Assembly: GCF_003067705.1 (NCBI RefSeq) | Contig: NZ_QANL01000002.1 | Coordinates: 496,001 to 560,000, forward strand | From: Planctomonas deserti | GTDB lineage: Bacteria > Actinomycetota > Actinomycetes > Actinomycetales > Microbacteriaceae | Direction of reading: 5' to 3' | DNA length: 64,000 nucleotides | Shown here: positions 7,369 to 17,334 of the stretch, one piece after another | How positions within the stretch are numbered: the first letter of the stretch is position 1 | How the letters are laid out: every line of letters begins with the position of its first letter | Translations under genes and position numbers: made by a program | Notes under the pieces: generated by a model | Told to the model about the DNA's origin: nothing | Database searches by the model: none | The model's input: the letters and a program-made list of their open reading frames with translations, nothing else

Positions 7369-8373
7369 TCAGACCGGGCGGCTCTCCGGCGAGTTGGTGA
7401 GGCTCGCGTCCGTCGACGCGAACTCGCCGATGGCGTCGTCGATCTTCGCCATCACGTCGGCGTCGAGCTTCACGCCGGCCGCCTTGACGTTGGACTCGAC
7501 CTGCTCCGGGCGGGATGCGCCCATGATCGCGGAGGCGACGTTCTCGTTCTGCAGCACCCAGGCGATCGCGAGCTGCGCCATGGTGAGCCCGAGGTCGTTC
7601 GCGATCGGCTCGAGCTTCTGCACGCCCTCGAGGATGTCGTCGTTCAGGAAGCGCTTCACCATGTCGGCGCCGCCCTTCTCGTCCGTTGCGCGGCTGCCCT
7701 CGGGCAGCGGGGCGCCCGGCTTGTACTTGCCGGTGAGCACGCCCTGCGCGATGGGGGACCAGACGATCTGGGAGATGCCGAGCTCCTTCGAGGTCGGCAC
7801 GACCTCCGCCTCGATGACCCGCCACAGCGCCGAGTACTGGGGCTGGTTGGAGATCAGCTGGAAGCCGAGCTTCGTCGCGAGCTCGTGACCGGCGCGGATC
7901 TGGTCGGCGGTCCACTCGCTGACGCCGATGTAGAGCGCCTTGCCCTGGCGCACGATGTCGGCGAACGCCTGCATCGTCTCCTCGAGGGGCGTCTCGTAGT
8001 CGTAGCGGTGCGCCTGGTAGAGGTCGACGTAGTCCGTCTGCAGACGGGTGAGCGAGCCGTTGATGGACTCCATGATGTGCTTGCGGGAGAGACCCACGTC
8101 GTTGTGTCCGGCGGGACCGGTCGGCCAGTAGACCTTCGTGAAGATCTCGAGCGACTCGCGGCGCTCGCTCTTCAGGGCGTCGCCGAGGACCTGCTCCGCA
8201 GCCGTGTTCGCGTAGGCGTCCGCGGTGTCGAAGGTCGTGATGCCGACCTCGAGGGCCTTGCGCACGCAGCTCGTCGCCACGTCGTTCTCCACCTGGGAGC
8301 CGTGGGTGAGCCAGTTGCCGTACGTGATCTCAGAGATCTTGAGACCACTGTTTCCGAGGTATCTGAATTCCAT
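7369..8373 (-). CDS. Aldo/keto reductase
   Basis: A 334-residue NADPH-dependent (alpha/beta)8 oxidoreductase. The catalytic residues are in place: D49 and Y54 in FDTADAY, K80 in IFTK, and H122 in YQAHRYD. The C-terminal cofactor loop is GASRPEQVESNVKA. The sequence is closest in style to the voltage-gated potassium channel beta-subunit-like bacterial group, with EFRYLGNSGLKISEITYG at the start. The substrate is probably a small aldehyde but is not predictable. The start ATG has TAGGCT 6 bases upstream. The gene is alone on its transcript; family A and family B repeats flank it. Confidence 0.92.
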   Translation of the reverse strand: MEFRYLGNSGLKISEITYGNWLTHGSQVENDVATSCVRKALEVGITTFDTADAYANTAAEQVLGDALKSERRESLEIFTKVYWPTGPAGHNDVGLSRKHIMESINGSLTRLQTDYVDLYQAHRYDYETPLEETMQAFADIVRQGKALYIGVSEWTADQIRAGHELATKLGFQLISNQPQYSALWRVIEAEVVPTSKELGISQIVWSPIAQGVLTGKYKPGAPLPEGSRATDEKGGADMVKRFLNDDILEGVQKLEPIANDLGLTMAQLAIAWVLQNENVASAIMGASRPEQVESNVKAAGVKLDADVMAKIDDAIGEFASTDASLTNSPESRPV

Positions 8374-8379
8374 GAAGAA

Positions 8380-8385
8380 AGCCTA
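8380..8385 (-). promoter_or_regulatory. -10 box, leaderless aldo/keto reductase gene
   Basis: TAGGCT on the minus strand, 6 bases before the ATG at 8373. Confidence 0.55.
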
Positions 8386-8450
8386 GGCTCGGGCGCTCCC
8401 CGATGCGGCCCGCCGCCCGGTTGTTCGCCGCCCACCCCCACCAACGGCTC

Positions 8451-8514
8451 CTGCCCAGGCAACGGGATCCTGCCCGGCTTGACGCTGGGCAGGGATCCGC
8501 TGCCTGGGCAGGGG
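8451..8514. repeat. Palindromic intergenic repeat, family A copy 1
   Basis: Outer arms CTGCCCAGGCA (8451-8461) and TGCCTGGGCAG (8501-8511) enclose inner imperfect arms around GGATCCTGCCC. It lies just downstream of treZ. Copies at 25755-25821 and 32761-32825 share the outer arms and the inner TGCCC/GGGCA pair. Confidence 0.85.
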
Positions 8515-8574
8515 CGTGGGGTTGTGCGGTGGTGCAGCGGTGCAGTGGTGCTGTCGTCCGGTGACGCGGGCGGG

Positions 8575-10356
8575 TCAGGCCGTGATCGGACCGAGGATCG
8601 CCGCCGAGTGGGCGGGCAGGCGGAGGTTCTCCTCGCCCAGGTCCACGTCGGGGGCGGTCGCGAACAGCAGCTGCGCGGGCTGGCCGAGCACCGGCAGGCC
8701 GGCCTCCTCGTCCGCGAAGTTGATCACGATGGAGAGCTCACCGCGGTTCAGCACGAAGACGCGCGACTCCTCGTCGTACTCGGTCGACGTCTCCGCGAAG
8801 CGCGGGTCCGTCAGGGCCGAGTACTCGCGGCGCAGCGCGATCAGGTCGCGGTAGACGCTGAACAGCCTCGCGTGCGTCGACTCCGAGGCGTCACCGGCCG
8901 AGCCGTACAGCTCCGACCAGTCGAGCTTCGAGTTCGTGAACGTCGACGGGTCCTGCGGGTCGGGCACGAGGGACTCGTCCCAGCCCATCCGCGCGAACTC
9001 CGCGATGCGCCCCTTTGCCGTGGCCTCCGCGAGCTCGGGCTCCGGGTGCGAGGTGAAGAACTGCCACGGCGTGGTCGCGCCCCACTCCTCACCCATGAAC
9101 AGCATGGGCGTGAACGGCGAGGTGAGCGTGAGCACCGCGGCGATCGCGAGCTGGCCCTCGTCGAGGGTGGCGCTCAGCCGGTCGCCGATCGCCCGGTTGC
9201 CGATCTGGTCGTGGTTCTGGTTCGCGATCACGAGGCGCCACGTCGGGGTCTTCGCCCTGTCGATCGGGCGCCCGTGCACACGGCCGCGGAAGCTCGAGTA
9301 CGTGCCGTTGTGGTAGAAGCCCTCGGTGAGCACCTTGGACAGCGCCTCGAACGAGTTGAAGTCCTCGTAGTACCCGGTCGTCTCGCCGGTGAGCGAGACG
9401 TGGATGACGTGGTGCATGTCGTCGCTCCACTGCCCGGTCAGCCCGTACCCGTTGGCCTCGCGGGAGGTGATGAGCTTCGGGTCGTTGAGGTCCGACTCCG
9501 CGATCAGCGTGAGCGGGCGACCGACGCTCGCCGAGAGCACGTCCACCTCGACCGCGAGCTCCTCGAGGATGTGCACGGCGCGCTCGTCGACAAGCGCGTG
9601 CACCGCGTCGAGGCGCAGACCGTCGACGTGGTAGTCGCCCAGCCACATCAGCGCGTTGTCGATGATGTAGTCGCGCACGTGGTCGGAGTGCTCGCCGTCC
9701 AGGTTCACCGACGAGCCCCACGTGTTCGCGCTCGCCTCGTGCAGGTACGGGCCGAACACCGGCAGGTAGTTGCCGGACGGGCCGAGGTGGTTGTAGACCA
9801 CGTCCTGGATCACGCCGATGCCGCGGGCGTGGCAGGCGTCCACGAAGCGCTGGTAGGCGGCGGGACCGCCGTAGCCCTCGTGCACCGTGTACCAGAGGAC
9901 GCCGTCGTAGCCCCAGTTGTGGGTGCCGTTGAACCCGTTGACGGGCAGCAGCTCTACGAAGTCGACGCCGAGGTCGACCAGGTGCTCGAGGCGGTCGATC
10001 GCGGAGTCGAGCGTGCCCTCGGGGGTGAAGGTGCCGACGTGCATCTCGTAGATCGTGCGCCCGGCGAGCTGGCGGCCGGTCCAGGCGGAGTCGGTCCAGG
10101 AGAACGCGTCGGGGTCGTACGTCTGCGAGAGCTTGTGCACGCCCTCCGGCTGACGCCGCGACCGCGGGTCGGGCAGCGGCGTGTCCGCGTCGTCGATCAG
10201 GTAGCCGTACCGCGCGTCGGGTCCGGCGTCCTCGACGGGCTCGGCGGGAACCCACCAGCCGTCCTCGGCGGGCGTCATGTCAACGCGTGAGCCGTTCAGC
10301 TCGAGCGTCACCTTCTCGGCCGAAGGCGCCCACACGTCGAAGCGATCGTCCGTCAT
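8575..10356 (-). CDS. treZ: Malto-oligosyltrehalose trehalohydrolase
   Basis: A 593-residue GH13 enzyme that hydrolyses the maltooligosyl-trehalose made by TreY, releasing free trehalose. A short N-terminal beta domain ([17 protein letters not shown]) precedes the catalytic barrel. Family blocks visible are [36 protein letters not shown], the nucleophile region [11 protein letters not shown] and the acid/base region IAESDLND. The ATG overlaps the treY stop as ATGA and has a GGAGG site inside the end of treY, so it is translationally coupled. It is the last gene of treX-treY-treZ. The length is normal. Confidence 0.95.
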   Translation of the reverse strand: MTDDRFDVWAPSAEKVTLELNGSRVDMTPAEDGWWVPAEPVEDAGPDARYGYLIDDADTPLPDPRSRRQPEGVHKLSQTYDPDAFSWTDSAWTGRQLAGRTIYEMHVGTFTPEGTLDSAIDRLEHLVDLGVDFVELLPVNGFNGTHNWGYDGVLWYTVHEGYGGPAAYQRFVDACHARGIGVIQDVVYNHLGPSGNYLPVFGPYLHEASANTWGSSVNLDGEHSDHVRDYIIDNALMWLGDYHVDGLRLDAVHALVDERAVHILEELAVEVDVLSASVGRPLTLIAESDLNDPKLITSREANGYGLTGQWSDDMHHVIHVSLTGETTGYYEDFNSFEALSKVLTEGFYHNGTYSSFRGRVHGRPIDRAKTPTWRLVIANQNHDQIGNRAIGDRLSATLDEGQLAIAAVLTLTSPFTPMLFMGEEWGATTPWQFFTSHPEPELAEATAKGRIAEFARMGWDESLVPDPQDPSTFTNSKLDWSELYGSAGDASESTHARLFSVYRDLIALRREYSALTDPRFAETSTEYDEESRVFVLNRGELSIVINFADEEAGLPVLGQPAQLLFATAPDVDLGEENLRLPAHSAAILGPITA

Positions 10357-12746
10357 TTCTGTCCTCCATCCATGCGCGCCAGGAGCGCTACCGGGTAGTG
10401 CGCGAGCAGGGCGGCGAGCCCGACGCGACCGCCCTCGACGGTCCGGCCGCCGACGTGGTCGACGTACCGGCCCTCGGGAACGGTGATGTGGGTGTCGCCC
10501 CAGCCGCCGCCGTCGGCGAGGCCGACGGGAAGGCGGGTCGCGACGGTGATCGCGCCGCCGCGGTCGAAGGCGAGCACGTGCTCCGCGGCCGCGCCCGTCG
10601 CGTACACGGGCTCGTAGCCCGTGAACAGGTCGGTGCGCTCGCGGCGCAGACGCAGGGCCCGCGCGGTGACGAGCAGCTTGGCGGCGCCCGTCTCGTCGAT
10701 AGGCGGCTGCGCTCCAGCGCTGATGGCGTCGAGCGCGGCGCGGCGGGCGGTGAAGTCCACCGGGCGGCGGTTGTCCGGGTCGACGAGGCTCATCTCCCAC
10801 AGCTCGCTGCCCTGGTAGACGTCGGGCACGCCGGGCGCGGTCAGCTGCACGAGCTTCGCGGACAGCGCGTTCGACCAGCCGTAGCCGCTCAGCCGGTCGT
10901 ACAGACCGCTGATGATCGAGCCCGCGCGGGGGTCGTCGAACGCGGCGTCGACGAGCGCGTGCATGGCGCGCTCGAACTCCTCATTCGGCGCCGTCCACAT
11001 CGTGGAGTTGCCGGCCTCGCGGGCGGCCTTCTCGACGTAGGCGTGCAGGCGGTCGCGGGACGCGGGCCAGGCGCCGAGGATCGTCTGCCAGATGAGGTTC
11101 TCGAACGGGCCGTCGTCGAGCGGCGCGATCTCGCGCAGCGACTCGAGATAGCCCGCCCAGGCGTCCGGCAGCTCGGACAGCACGTTCACGCGCGCCCGCA
11201 CGTCCTCGCCACGCTTCGTGTCGTGCGTCGACATCGTGGTCATGGAGTGCGGCAGCTCCGCCTGGCGGCGGGCCTGGCGCTCGTGGAACTCGGGCACGGT
11301 GATGGCGAACTCGGACGGATTGGCCCCCACCTCGGTGAGGGACACGAGCCGGGTGTACCGGTAGAACGCGGTGTCCTCGACGCCCTTCGCCATGACCATG
11401 CCGCTCGTCTGCTGGAACCGGCGGGCGGCGGGGTGCGAGACGTCGGAGAGGACCGGCACGAGCACGTCGATGGCGTCGACGAGGTCCGGGCGGTAGTGCT
11501 TCGCGCGCTCCACCGCCTCGTCCAGGTGCTCGCGGCCGTAGGGGAGGTACGAGCGGTAGACGGGGAAGCAGGCGAGCAGCTCGGCCATCGCGTCCGCGAG
11601 GCGGTCGTCGGTCGAGCCGACGGACTCGGGCGCCGCCTTGCCCTCCGCGGGCTCGGGGTCGGGCATCACGCCGGGAAGGAGGCGGGTGAGCCGCAGCACC
11701 TCCGAGCGCAGGATGCCGTCGGCGATGGCGCGCTTGGTGCCATGCGTCATGTCCTCCCAGGAGACGGGGGACTGATCGTCGATGCCGCGGAGGCGCGAGT
11801 CGAGCACGTCGAGGCCGTCTTGGCCCTCGGGGTCGACGAACACCCGGTCGAGCGTCGCGAGCGCGTCGTATCCCGTCGTACCGGCGGTCTTCCACTCGGA
11901 CGGCATGCGCTCGTCGCCCTCGAGGATCTTCTCGACGAGCACGTAGGCGCCGCCCGTGGCCTTCGCCAGCGACTCGAGGTACTCGCCCGGGTCGAACAGG
12001 CCGTCCGGGTGGTCGACCCGCAGGCCGTCGACGAGCCCCTCGGTGAACCAGCGCACGATCTCCTCGTGCGACTCGTCGAACACCCAGGGCACCTCGACCT
12101 TGATGCCGGCGAGCGTGTTCACCGCGAAGAAGCGGCGGTAGTTGAGCTCGGCGTCGGCGCGGCGCCAGTTCACGAGCTCGTAGTTCTGCCGCTCGTGCAC
12201 GGTCTTGGCGTCCGACCCGTCGTCGGCGGTGCCGGGGGCGATGGGGAAGCGGTTGTCGTAGTAGTGCAGCTCCTTCGTGCCGGAGCCGTCAGGCGCGTCC
12301 GCGATCTCGAGCCGATCGAGCTCCTCGTCGCCGTCGCCGAGCACGGGCAGGCGCACCTTGCCCGCGCCGAACTCCCAGTCGACGTCGAACGCCTCCGCGT
12401 ACCGGCTGTCCTGGCCGTGGGTCAGGAGGTCCCACCACCAGACGCTCTGCACGGGCGTGGCGACGCCGACGTGGTTCGGCACGATGTCGACGAGCACGCC
12501 GAGACCGAGAGAGTGCGCGACGTCCGCCGCGTGCTTCAGGCCCTCGGCGCCGCCGCGCACGGGGTCGACCCGGGAGTGGTCGGTCACGTCGTAGCCGTGG
12601 TCCGACCCCTCCTCCGCCTTCAGCAGCGGCGAGAAGTACACCCAGTCGGCGCCGAGGTCGCGCACGTACTGCAGGGTGTCCGCCGCGGCGTTCAGGTCGA
12701 ACGACTCTCGGATCTGGAATCGGTAGGTGCTGATCGGAGTGCGCAC
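10353..12746 (-). CDS. treY: Malto-oligosyltrehalose synthase
   Basis: A 797-residue GH13 enzyme that turns the reducing-end alpha-1,4 link of a maltodextrin into alpha,alpha-1,1, making a terminal trehalose unit. It starts with the typical TPISTYRFQ and carries [45 protein letters not shown] with the nucleophile Asp, and LVEKIL with the acid/base Glu. The GTG start shares its first base with the last base of the treX TAG, and its TGA overlaps the treZ ATG. Upstream in-frame codons would only run back into treX. Function is clear from both sequence and operon. Confidence 0.95.
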   Translation of the reverse strand: MRTPISTYRFQIRESFDLNAAADTLQYVRDLGADWVYFSPLLKAEEGSDHGYDVTDHSRVDPVRGGAEGLKHAADVAHSLGLGVLVDIVPNHVGVATPVQSVWWWDLLTHGQDSRYAEAFDVDWEFGAGKVRLPVLGDGDEELDRLEIADAPDGSGTKELHYYDNRFPIAPGTADDGSDAKTVHERQNYELVNWRRADAELNYRRFFAVNTLAGIKVEVPWVFDESHEEIVRWFTEGLVDGLRVDHPDGLFDPGEYLESLAKATGGAYVLVEKILEGDERMPSEWKTAGTTGYDALATLDRVFVDPEGQDGLDVLDSRLRGIDDQSPVSWEDMTHGTKRAIADGILRSEVLRLTRLLPGVMPDPEPAEGKAAPESVGSTDDRLADAMAELLACFPVYRSYLPYGREHLDEAVERAKHYRPDLVDAIDVLVPVLSDVSHPAARRFQQTSGMVMAKGVEDTAFYRYTRLVSLTEVGANPSEFAITVPEFHERQARRQAELPHSMTTMSTHDTKRGEDVRARVNVLSELPDAWAGYLESLREIAPLDDGPFENLIWQTILGAWPASRDRLHAYVEKAAREAGNSTMWTAPNEEFERAMHALVDAAFDDPRAGSIISGLYDRLSGYGWSNALSAKLVQLTAPGVPDVYQGSELWEMSLVDPDNRRPVDFTARRAALDAISAGAQPPIDETGAAKLLVTARALRLRRERTDLFTGYEPVYATGAAAEHVLAFDRGGAITVATRLPVGLADGGGWGDTHITVPEGRYVDHVGGRTVEGGRVGLAALLAHYPVALLARMDGGQK

Positions 12747-14956
12747 TACAGCACCGGCTTTCCGCCGGTGGTGGCGGTCGGGGGCTGGACCGCGCCGGAC
12801 GCGGCCTGGGCGAGGGAAGCCGAGACCGAGTGGTCCGGCTCGACCTCGGGCTGGAGGTAGGCGCGGAGCACGGCGAGGGACTTGCCCTGCAGCACGACCT
12901 CGGAGCCGGCGGGGACGGGGTCGGCGTCCGTGCCCTCGCCCGCGGTGTTCACCACGAGCTCCCAGGCGGGTGCGTACTCGTCCGTCGGCAGCGAGAAGGT
13001 CACGGCCTCGTCGTGCGCGTTGAAGAAGAGCACGAACGAGTCGTCGGTCACCCGCTCGCCGCGGGCGTCGCGGCCGCCGATGCCCTGGCCGTTGAGGAAC
13101 ACGCCGACCGTGCGGTCGAAGCCGGTGTCCCAGTCCTCGGGCTCCATGGCGTTGCCGTCCGTCTTCAGCCACACGATGTCGGGCAGGGGCTCGCCCTCGC
13201 CGCGGCGCACCGGGCGGCCGTCGAAGAAGCGACGACGGCGGAAGACCGGGTGGCTCTGGCGCAGCTGCGCGATCGCCGAGGTGAACTCGACGAGGGGCAG
13301 GTCGGCCTGGTCCCAGTGCACCCAGCTGATCTCGGAGTCCTGCGCGTAGGTGTTGTTGTTGCCCTGCTGGGTGCGGCCCAGCTCGTCGCCGTGCAGGATC
13401 ATCGGCACGCCCTGCGAGAGCAGGAGCGTCGCGATGAAGTTGCGCTGCTGCTTGGCGCGGGCGCGATTGATGTCCTCGTTATCGGTCGGACCCTCTTCAC
13501 CCATGTTCCAGGAGCGGTTGTGGGACTCGCCGTCGTTGTTGTCCTCGCCGTTCGCGTCGTTGTGCTTCTCGTTGTAGGAGACGAGGTCGCGGATCGTGAA
13601 GCCGTCGTGCGCGGTGACGAAGTTGATCGAGGCGACCGGGCGGCGCCCGTCGTGCTCGTAGAGGTCGGCGGAACCGGTGATGCGGGCGGCGAACTCACCG
13701 AGCGCGGACTCCTCGCCGCGCCAGAAGTCCCGGACCGTGTCGCGGTACTTGCCGTTCCACTCCGTCCACTGGGGCGGGAAGTTGCCGACCTGGTATCCGC
13801 CGGGTCCGACGTCCCAGGGCTCCGCGATGAGCTTCACCTGGGACACCACCGGGTCCTGCTGCACGAGTTCGAAGAAGGTGGAGAGCTTGTCGACGTCGTA
13901 GAACTCGCGGGCGAGGGTCGAGGCGAGGTCGAAGCGGAAGCCGTCGACGTGCATCTCGGTGACCCAGTAGCGCAGGCTGTCCATGATCAGCTGCAGCGAG
14001 TGCGGGTGGCGCACGTTCAGCGAGTTGCCCGTGCCGGTGTAGTCCATGTAGTACTGCGGGTCGTCGTCGACCAGGCGGTAGTACGCCTCGTTGTCGATGC
14101 CCTTGAACGACAGGGTCGGGCCGAGGTGGTTGCCCTCGGCGGTGTGGTTGTACACGACGTCGAGGATGACCTCGATGCCCGCCTCGTGCAGGGCACGGAC
14201 CATGCCCTTGAACTCCTGCACCTGCTGGCCGCGCTCGCCGGCCGAGGAGTACTCGTTGTGCGGCGCGAAGAAGCCGATGGTGTTGTAGCCCCAGTAGTTG
14301 CGGAGGCCCTTCTCCAGCAGCGTGCTGTCCTGCACGAACTGGTGCACCGGCATGAGCTCGATGGCGGTCGTGCCGATCTTGCGCAGGTGCTCGATGATCG
14401 CCGGGTGGGCGATGCCGGAGTACGTGCCGCGCTGCTCCTCGGGAACCTCGGGGTGGAGCTGGGTGAGGCCCTTCACGTGGGCCTCGTAGATGATGCTCTC
14501 GTTGTAGGGCGTGCGCGGCGGGCGGTCGCCGGCCCAGTCGAAGAACGGGTTGATGACGACGCCGAGCATCATGTGCGGGCCCGAGTCGTCGTCGTTGCGG
14601 GAGTCCGGGTCGCCGAAGTTGTAGGAGAACAGCGACTGGTCCCAGTCGATCGAGCCGCAGGTCGCCTTGGCGTAGGGGTCGAGCAGCAGCTTGTTGGGGT
14701 TGCTGCGCTTGCCGGACTTCGGGTCGTACTCGCCGTGCACGCGGTAGCCGTACTTCTGGCCCGGCTGCACCTGGGGCAGGTAGGCGTGCCACACGAAAGC
14801 GTCGACCTCGGTGAGCTCGACGCGGGTCTCCTGACCGTCGTCGTCGATCAGGCATAGCTCGATGCGCTCGGCCGCCTCGCTGAAGATCGCGAAGTTCGTG
14901 CCACTCCCGTCGAAGGTCGCGCCGAGGGGGTAAGGGGAACCGGGCCAGGTCTGCAT
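12746..14956 (-). CDS. treX: Glycogen debranching protein GlgX/TreX
   Basis: A 736-residue GH13 isoamylase-type enzyme that removes alpha-1,6 side chains from glycogen and so supplies linear maltodextrins to TreY and TreZ. It has an N-terminal CBM48-like domain ([21 protein letters not shown]), then [21 protein letters not shown], the nucleophile block [13 protein letters not shown], the acid/base block [16 protein letters not shown] and FVTAHDGFT. The start ATG at 14956 has GGAGG four bases upstream. As first gene of treXYZ it probably carries the operon promoter at 14995-15000. Confidence 0.95.
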   Translation of the reverse strand: MQTWPGSPYPLGATFDGSGTNFAIFSEAAERIELCLIDDDGQETRVELTEVDAFVWHAYLPQVQPGQKYGYRVHGEYDPKSGKRSNPNKLLLDPYAKATCGSIDWDQSLFSYNFGDPDSRNDDDSGPHMMLGVVINPFFDWAGDRPPRTPYNESIIYEAHVKGLTQLHPEVPEEQRGTYSGIAHPAIIEHLRKIGTTAIELMPVHQFVQDSTLLEKGLRNYWGYNTIGFFAPHNEYSSAGERGQQVQEFKGMVRALHEAGIEVILDVVYNHTAEGNHLGPTLSFKGIDNEAYYRLVDDDPQYYMDYTGTGNSLNVRHPHSLQLIMDSLRYWVTEMHVDGFRFDLASTLAREFYDVDKLSTFFELVQQDPVVSQVKLIAEPWDVGPGGYQVGNFPPQWTEWNGKYRDTVRDFWRGEESALGEFAARITGSADLYEHDGRRPVASINFVTAHDGFTIRDLVSYNEKHNDANGEDNNDGESHNRSWNMGEEGPTDNEDINRARAKQQRNFIATLLLSQGVPMILHGDELGRTQQGNNNTYAQDSEISWVHWDQADLPLVEFTSAIAQLRQSHPVFRRRRFFDGRPVRRGEGEPLPDIVWLKTDGNAMEPEDWDTGFDRTVGVFLNGQGIGGRDARGERVTDDSFVLFFNAHDEAVTFSLPTDEYAPAWELVVNTAGEGTDADPVPAGSEVVLQGKSLAVLRAYLQPEVEPDHSVSASLAQAASGAVQPPTATTGGKPVL

Positions 14957-14994
14957 GCATCCTCCGGATGTAAGAAGTGGGGGGAGGGTTCAAA

Positions 14995-15000
14995 GGTATA
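14995..15000 (-). promoter_or_regulatory. -10 box of the treXYZ operon
   Basis: TATACC on the minus strand, about 38 bases before the treX ATG. It is one of the best -10 matches in the window; no convincing -35 is seen. Confidence 0.5.
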
Positions 15001-15174
15001 GGAGGGGCGCGGCCGGTGCGGACGGCTCGAGAGGGGTTGACGACGCCGGGATTCCGGTTAGAAGGTGCCCCTTCCTGTGCGTCGGGTGAGAAGTCGTAGG
15101 GAACGACGCGACCCCGATTGCCGCGGCGTATGTTCGGACCCGTCACCGCAATCACCAACGAGAGGGGAACCGCT

Positions 15175-15648
15175 ATGAGCACCGTCAAGTCGGATATCGA
15201 CGTGAACGTCCCGATCAGCGTCGCCTACAACCAGTGGACCCAGTTCGAGTCCTTCCCGCAGTTCATGGGCGGCATCGACTCCATCACCCAGACCGATGAC
15301 ACGCACACGCACTGGAACGTGTCCATCGCCGGCATCAAGCGCGAGTTCGACGCCGAGATCACCGAGCAGAAGCCCGACGAGCGCGTGGCCTGGAAGAGCA
15401 TCGGCGGCGAGCAGCACGCCGGCGTCGTGACCTTCCACCGCATCGCCGACGACCAGACCCGCGTCTCCGTGCAGCTCGACTGGAAGCCGGACGGCATCGT
15501 CGAGAAGGTCGGTGCCCTGCTGCAGGTCGACGACATCCAGATCGACCGCGACCTGCACCGTTTCAAGGAGCTCATCGAGTCCAACGGCTTCGAGACCGGC
15601 GCCTGGCGCGGCACCGTCGAGCGCGAGCCCGACGCGACCGGTCGCTGA
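15175..15648 (+). CDS. SRPBCC family protein (polyketide cyclase/dehydrase-like)
   Basis: A 157-residue single-domain protein with the START/Bet v 1-like helix-grip fold typical of PF03364. It begins VKSDIDVNVPISVAYNQWTQFESFPQFMGG, the usual signature, and ends RDLHRFKELIES. Family members bind hydrophobic ligands in a cavity; in actinobacteria many are general stress proteins of unknown ligand. The ATG has AGAGGGG upstream. It is a single-gene unit ended by a strong hairpin at 15684-15714 shared with the opposing gene. Confidence 0.88.
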   Translation: MSTVKSDIDVNVPISVAYNQWTQFESFPQFMGGIDSITQTDDTHTHWNVSIAGIKREFDAEITEQKPDERVAWKSIGGEQHAGVVTFHRIADDQTRVSVQLDWKPDGIVEKVGALLQVDDIQIDRDLHRFKELIESNGFETGAWRGTVEREPDATGR

Positions 15649-15683
15649 CCGGCGAATCGCGGCAGCACCAGCACCACGAACGA

Positions 15684-15714
15684 CGAAAGGCCCGGCGGAG
15701 CGCCGGGCCTTTCG
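15684..15714. terminator. Bidirectional hairpin terminator
   Basis: Perfect 14-bp stem CGAAAGGCCCGGCG / CGCCGGGCCTTTCG with a 3-base GAG loop. The A and T runs at the stem base give a short U tract in each direction. It lies between convergent genes. Confidence 0.85.
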
Positions 15715-15742
15715 TGCGTCCGGGAGCGGGCGCTGCGCCGCG

Positions 15743-16240
15743 TCAGCGACGGCGGCCGGCCACGGCGGGGATGACGACCCAGAAGAGCAGGATCGCGGCG
15801 AGGGTGCCGACCGCCGTGACGATGCCCGCCGTCCTCGTCCAGACGACGTCGAAGATCAGCAGCGACACCCCGGAGATCGTCAGGGCGATGCCCACGAGGG
15901 CCGCCTGCAGGAAGCCGTGGCCGATGCGCACGATCGCGTCCTTCGCGCGCTTCCGGAACAGCCAGCGGTGCAGGCTCACGGGGGCGAGGCCGAGCGCCGT
16001 GGTGAGCGACGCGAGCACCACGAGCACGAGGTAGACGTCGACCTGGAACTCGTTCAGGTCCTCGAAGCGGGACTGGAACGCGACCGTGAGCAGGAACCCC
16101 GTGAGGATCTGGGTGCCCGTCTGCAGCACGCGGAGCTCCTGGAGCAGCTCGTTCCAGTTGCGGTCGAGGCGCTCGGCCTCGCTCTCCGAGCGGCCGTCGT
16201 CGCTGTAGTCGCCGCCTGCCGTCGCTCTGTCCGCCGTCAC
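15743..16240 (-). CDS. DUF6328 family membrane protein
   Basis: A 165-residue protein with a polar N-terminus carrying ERLDRNWNELLQELRVLQTGTQILTGFLLTVAFQSRF, the diagnostic block of DUF6328, followed by about four membrane helices and a basic end. Function is unknown. The start is GTG, 6 bases after the stop of the glycosylase gene, so the two are probably one operon. The only plausible start upstream would overlap the previous gene. The family is widespread in actinobacteria. Confidence 0.85.
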   Translation of the reverse strand: MTADRATAGGDYSDDGRSESEAERLDRNWNELLQELRVLQTGTQILTGFLLTVAFQSRFEDLNEFQVDVYLVLVVLASLTTALGLAPVSLHRWLFRKRAKDAIVRIGHGFLQAALVGIALTISGVSLLIFDVVWTRTAGIVTAVGTLAAILLFWVVIPAVAGRRR

Positions 16241-16246
16241 GACGCC

Positions 16247-17200
16247 TCAGCGTAGTTCGGGGACGGGGTCGGTGACGGTGCGCCACAGGTGCAGGGTGGC
16301 GTAGGAGCGCCACGGGGACCAGGCCCCGCCGCGCGCGGCCAGCTGCACCGGGACGGTCGGCAGGCCGAGCCGCGCGGCGGCCTGACGCACGACGAGGTCC
16401 GTCGCGAGCAGCACGTCCGTGTCGCGCAGGACGCGCATGGCGAGATAGTCCGCGGTCCAGGGTCCGATGCCCGGAAGCGCGACGAGGGACCTGCGCAGCT
16501 CGGCGCCGTCCACCGACTCGTCGACCCGCACCGCCCCCGAGGCGAGCGATGCCGCGACGAGCATCATGCTGTCGATGCGCCGGGCGGGCCCGCGCAGCAC
16601 CTCACGGCCCCGCTCGGCGATGCGCTCGGCCGACGGGAAGACGTGGGTCACGTCGCCCGCGAGCGCCGCGGGCAGGGGGTCGCCGAGCGCGACGGCGAGG
16701 CGGCCCTGCACCGTACGGGCGGCCGCGATCGAGATCTGCTGGCCGAGCACCGTGCGGAACAGCGTCTCGTGCGGGTCGGGGCTGCCCGGGATGCGCACGC
16801 CAGGGGTGCGCCGGACCGCGGGGGCGAGCACGGTGTCCTCGGCGAGGGCGTCGTCGATGACGTCGGGTCGCGCGTCGAGGTCGCAGAGGCGCCGCACCCG
16901 CTGCACGAGCTCCGGCAGGTCGTCCGCGTGGGTCAGCCGGGCGGAGACGGACACCCCGGGCGGGGCGGGCTGCTCCGTCGGCGTGAGCGTCACGGTCGCC
17001 ATGCCGAGCGGCAGCCGCATCGCCCTCGTGAACTCGGGCGCCGCCCACGCCTCCAGGCCGGGCACCGCGTGCGTCTCCAGGTAGCGGAACAGGCCGCGGC
17101 TGTCGAACGGCGGGTGCGCGCGGAGGCGGAAGCGAGCCGTCGCGATCCCCGCGGGGCCGTCCTCGCGCACGAGGTCGACGGGATCGGCGAAGGAGTTCAC
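16247..17200 (-). CDS. DNA-3-methyladenine glycosylase 2 (AlkA-like)
   Basis: A 317-residue base-excision repair glycosylase that removes alkylated purines. It has an AlkA N-terminal domain (ARFRLRAHPPFDSRGLFRYLETHAVPG) and the helix-hairpin-helix-GPD domain with LFRTVLGQQISIAAARTV and LVALPGIGPWTADYLAMRVLRDTDVLLATDLVV; the last Asp in this stretch fits the catalytic position. AlkA is often fused to the Ada methyltransferase in actinobacteria, but no Ada domain is present here. The GTG start lacks a clear ribosome binding site. It is divergent from the FAD oxidase gene. Confidence 0.9.
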   Translation of the reverse strand: MNSFADPVDLVREDGPAGIATARFRLRAHPPFDSRGLFRYLETHAVPGLEAWAAPEFTRAMRLPLGMATVTLTPTEQPAPPGVSVSARLTHADDLPELVQRVRRLCDLDARPDVIDDALAEDTVLAPAVRRTPGVRIPGSPDPHETLFRTVLGQQISIAAARTVQGRLAVALGDPLPAALAGDVTHVFPSAERIAERGREVLRGPARRIDSMMLVAASLASGAVRVDESVDGAELRRSLVALPGIGPWTADYLAMRVLRDTDVLLATDLVVRQAAARLGLPTVPVQLAARGGAWSPWRSYATLHLWRTVTDPVPELR

Positions 17201-17322
17201 GGATCCACCGTGCCAGGGCGCGCCGCTTCGCCCAAGTCGGCGCGCGGCCAGCCGGCCGGCACGGTCGCGCCCGGACCCCGGCCCTGCGGGCGGGCGGGCG
17301 GGGAAGGCCCACCGGCGCGCGC

Positions 17323-17328
17323 TACCCT
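17323..17328 (+). promoter_or_regulatory. -10 box, leaderless FAD-linked oxidase gene
   Basis: TACCCT, 6 bases before the ATG at 17335. Confidence 0.55.
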
Positions 17329-17334
17329 CGTCGC

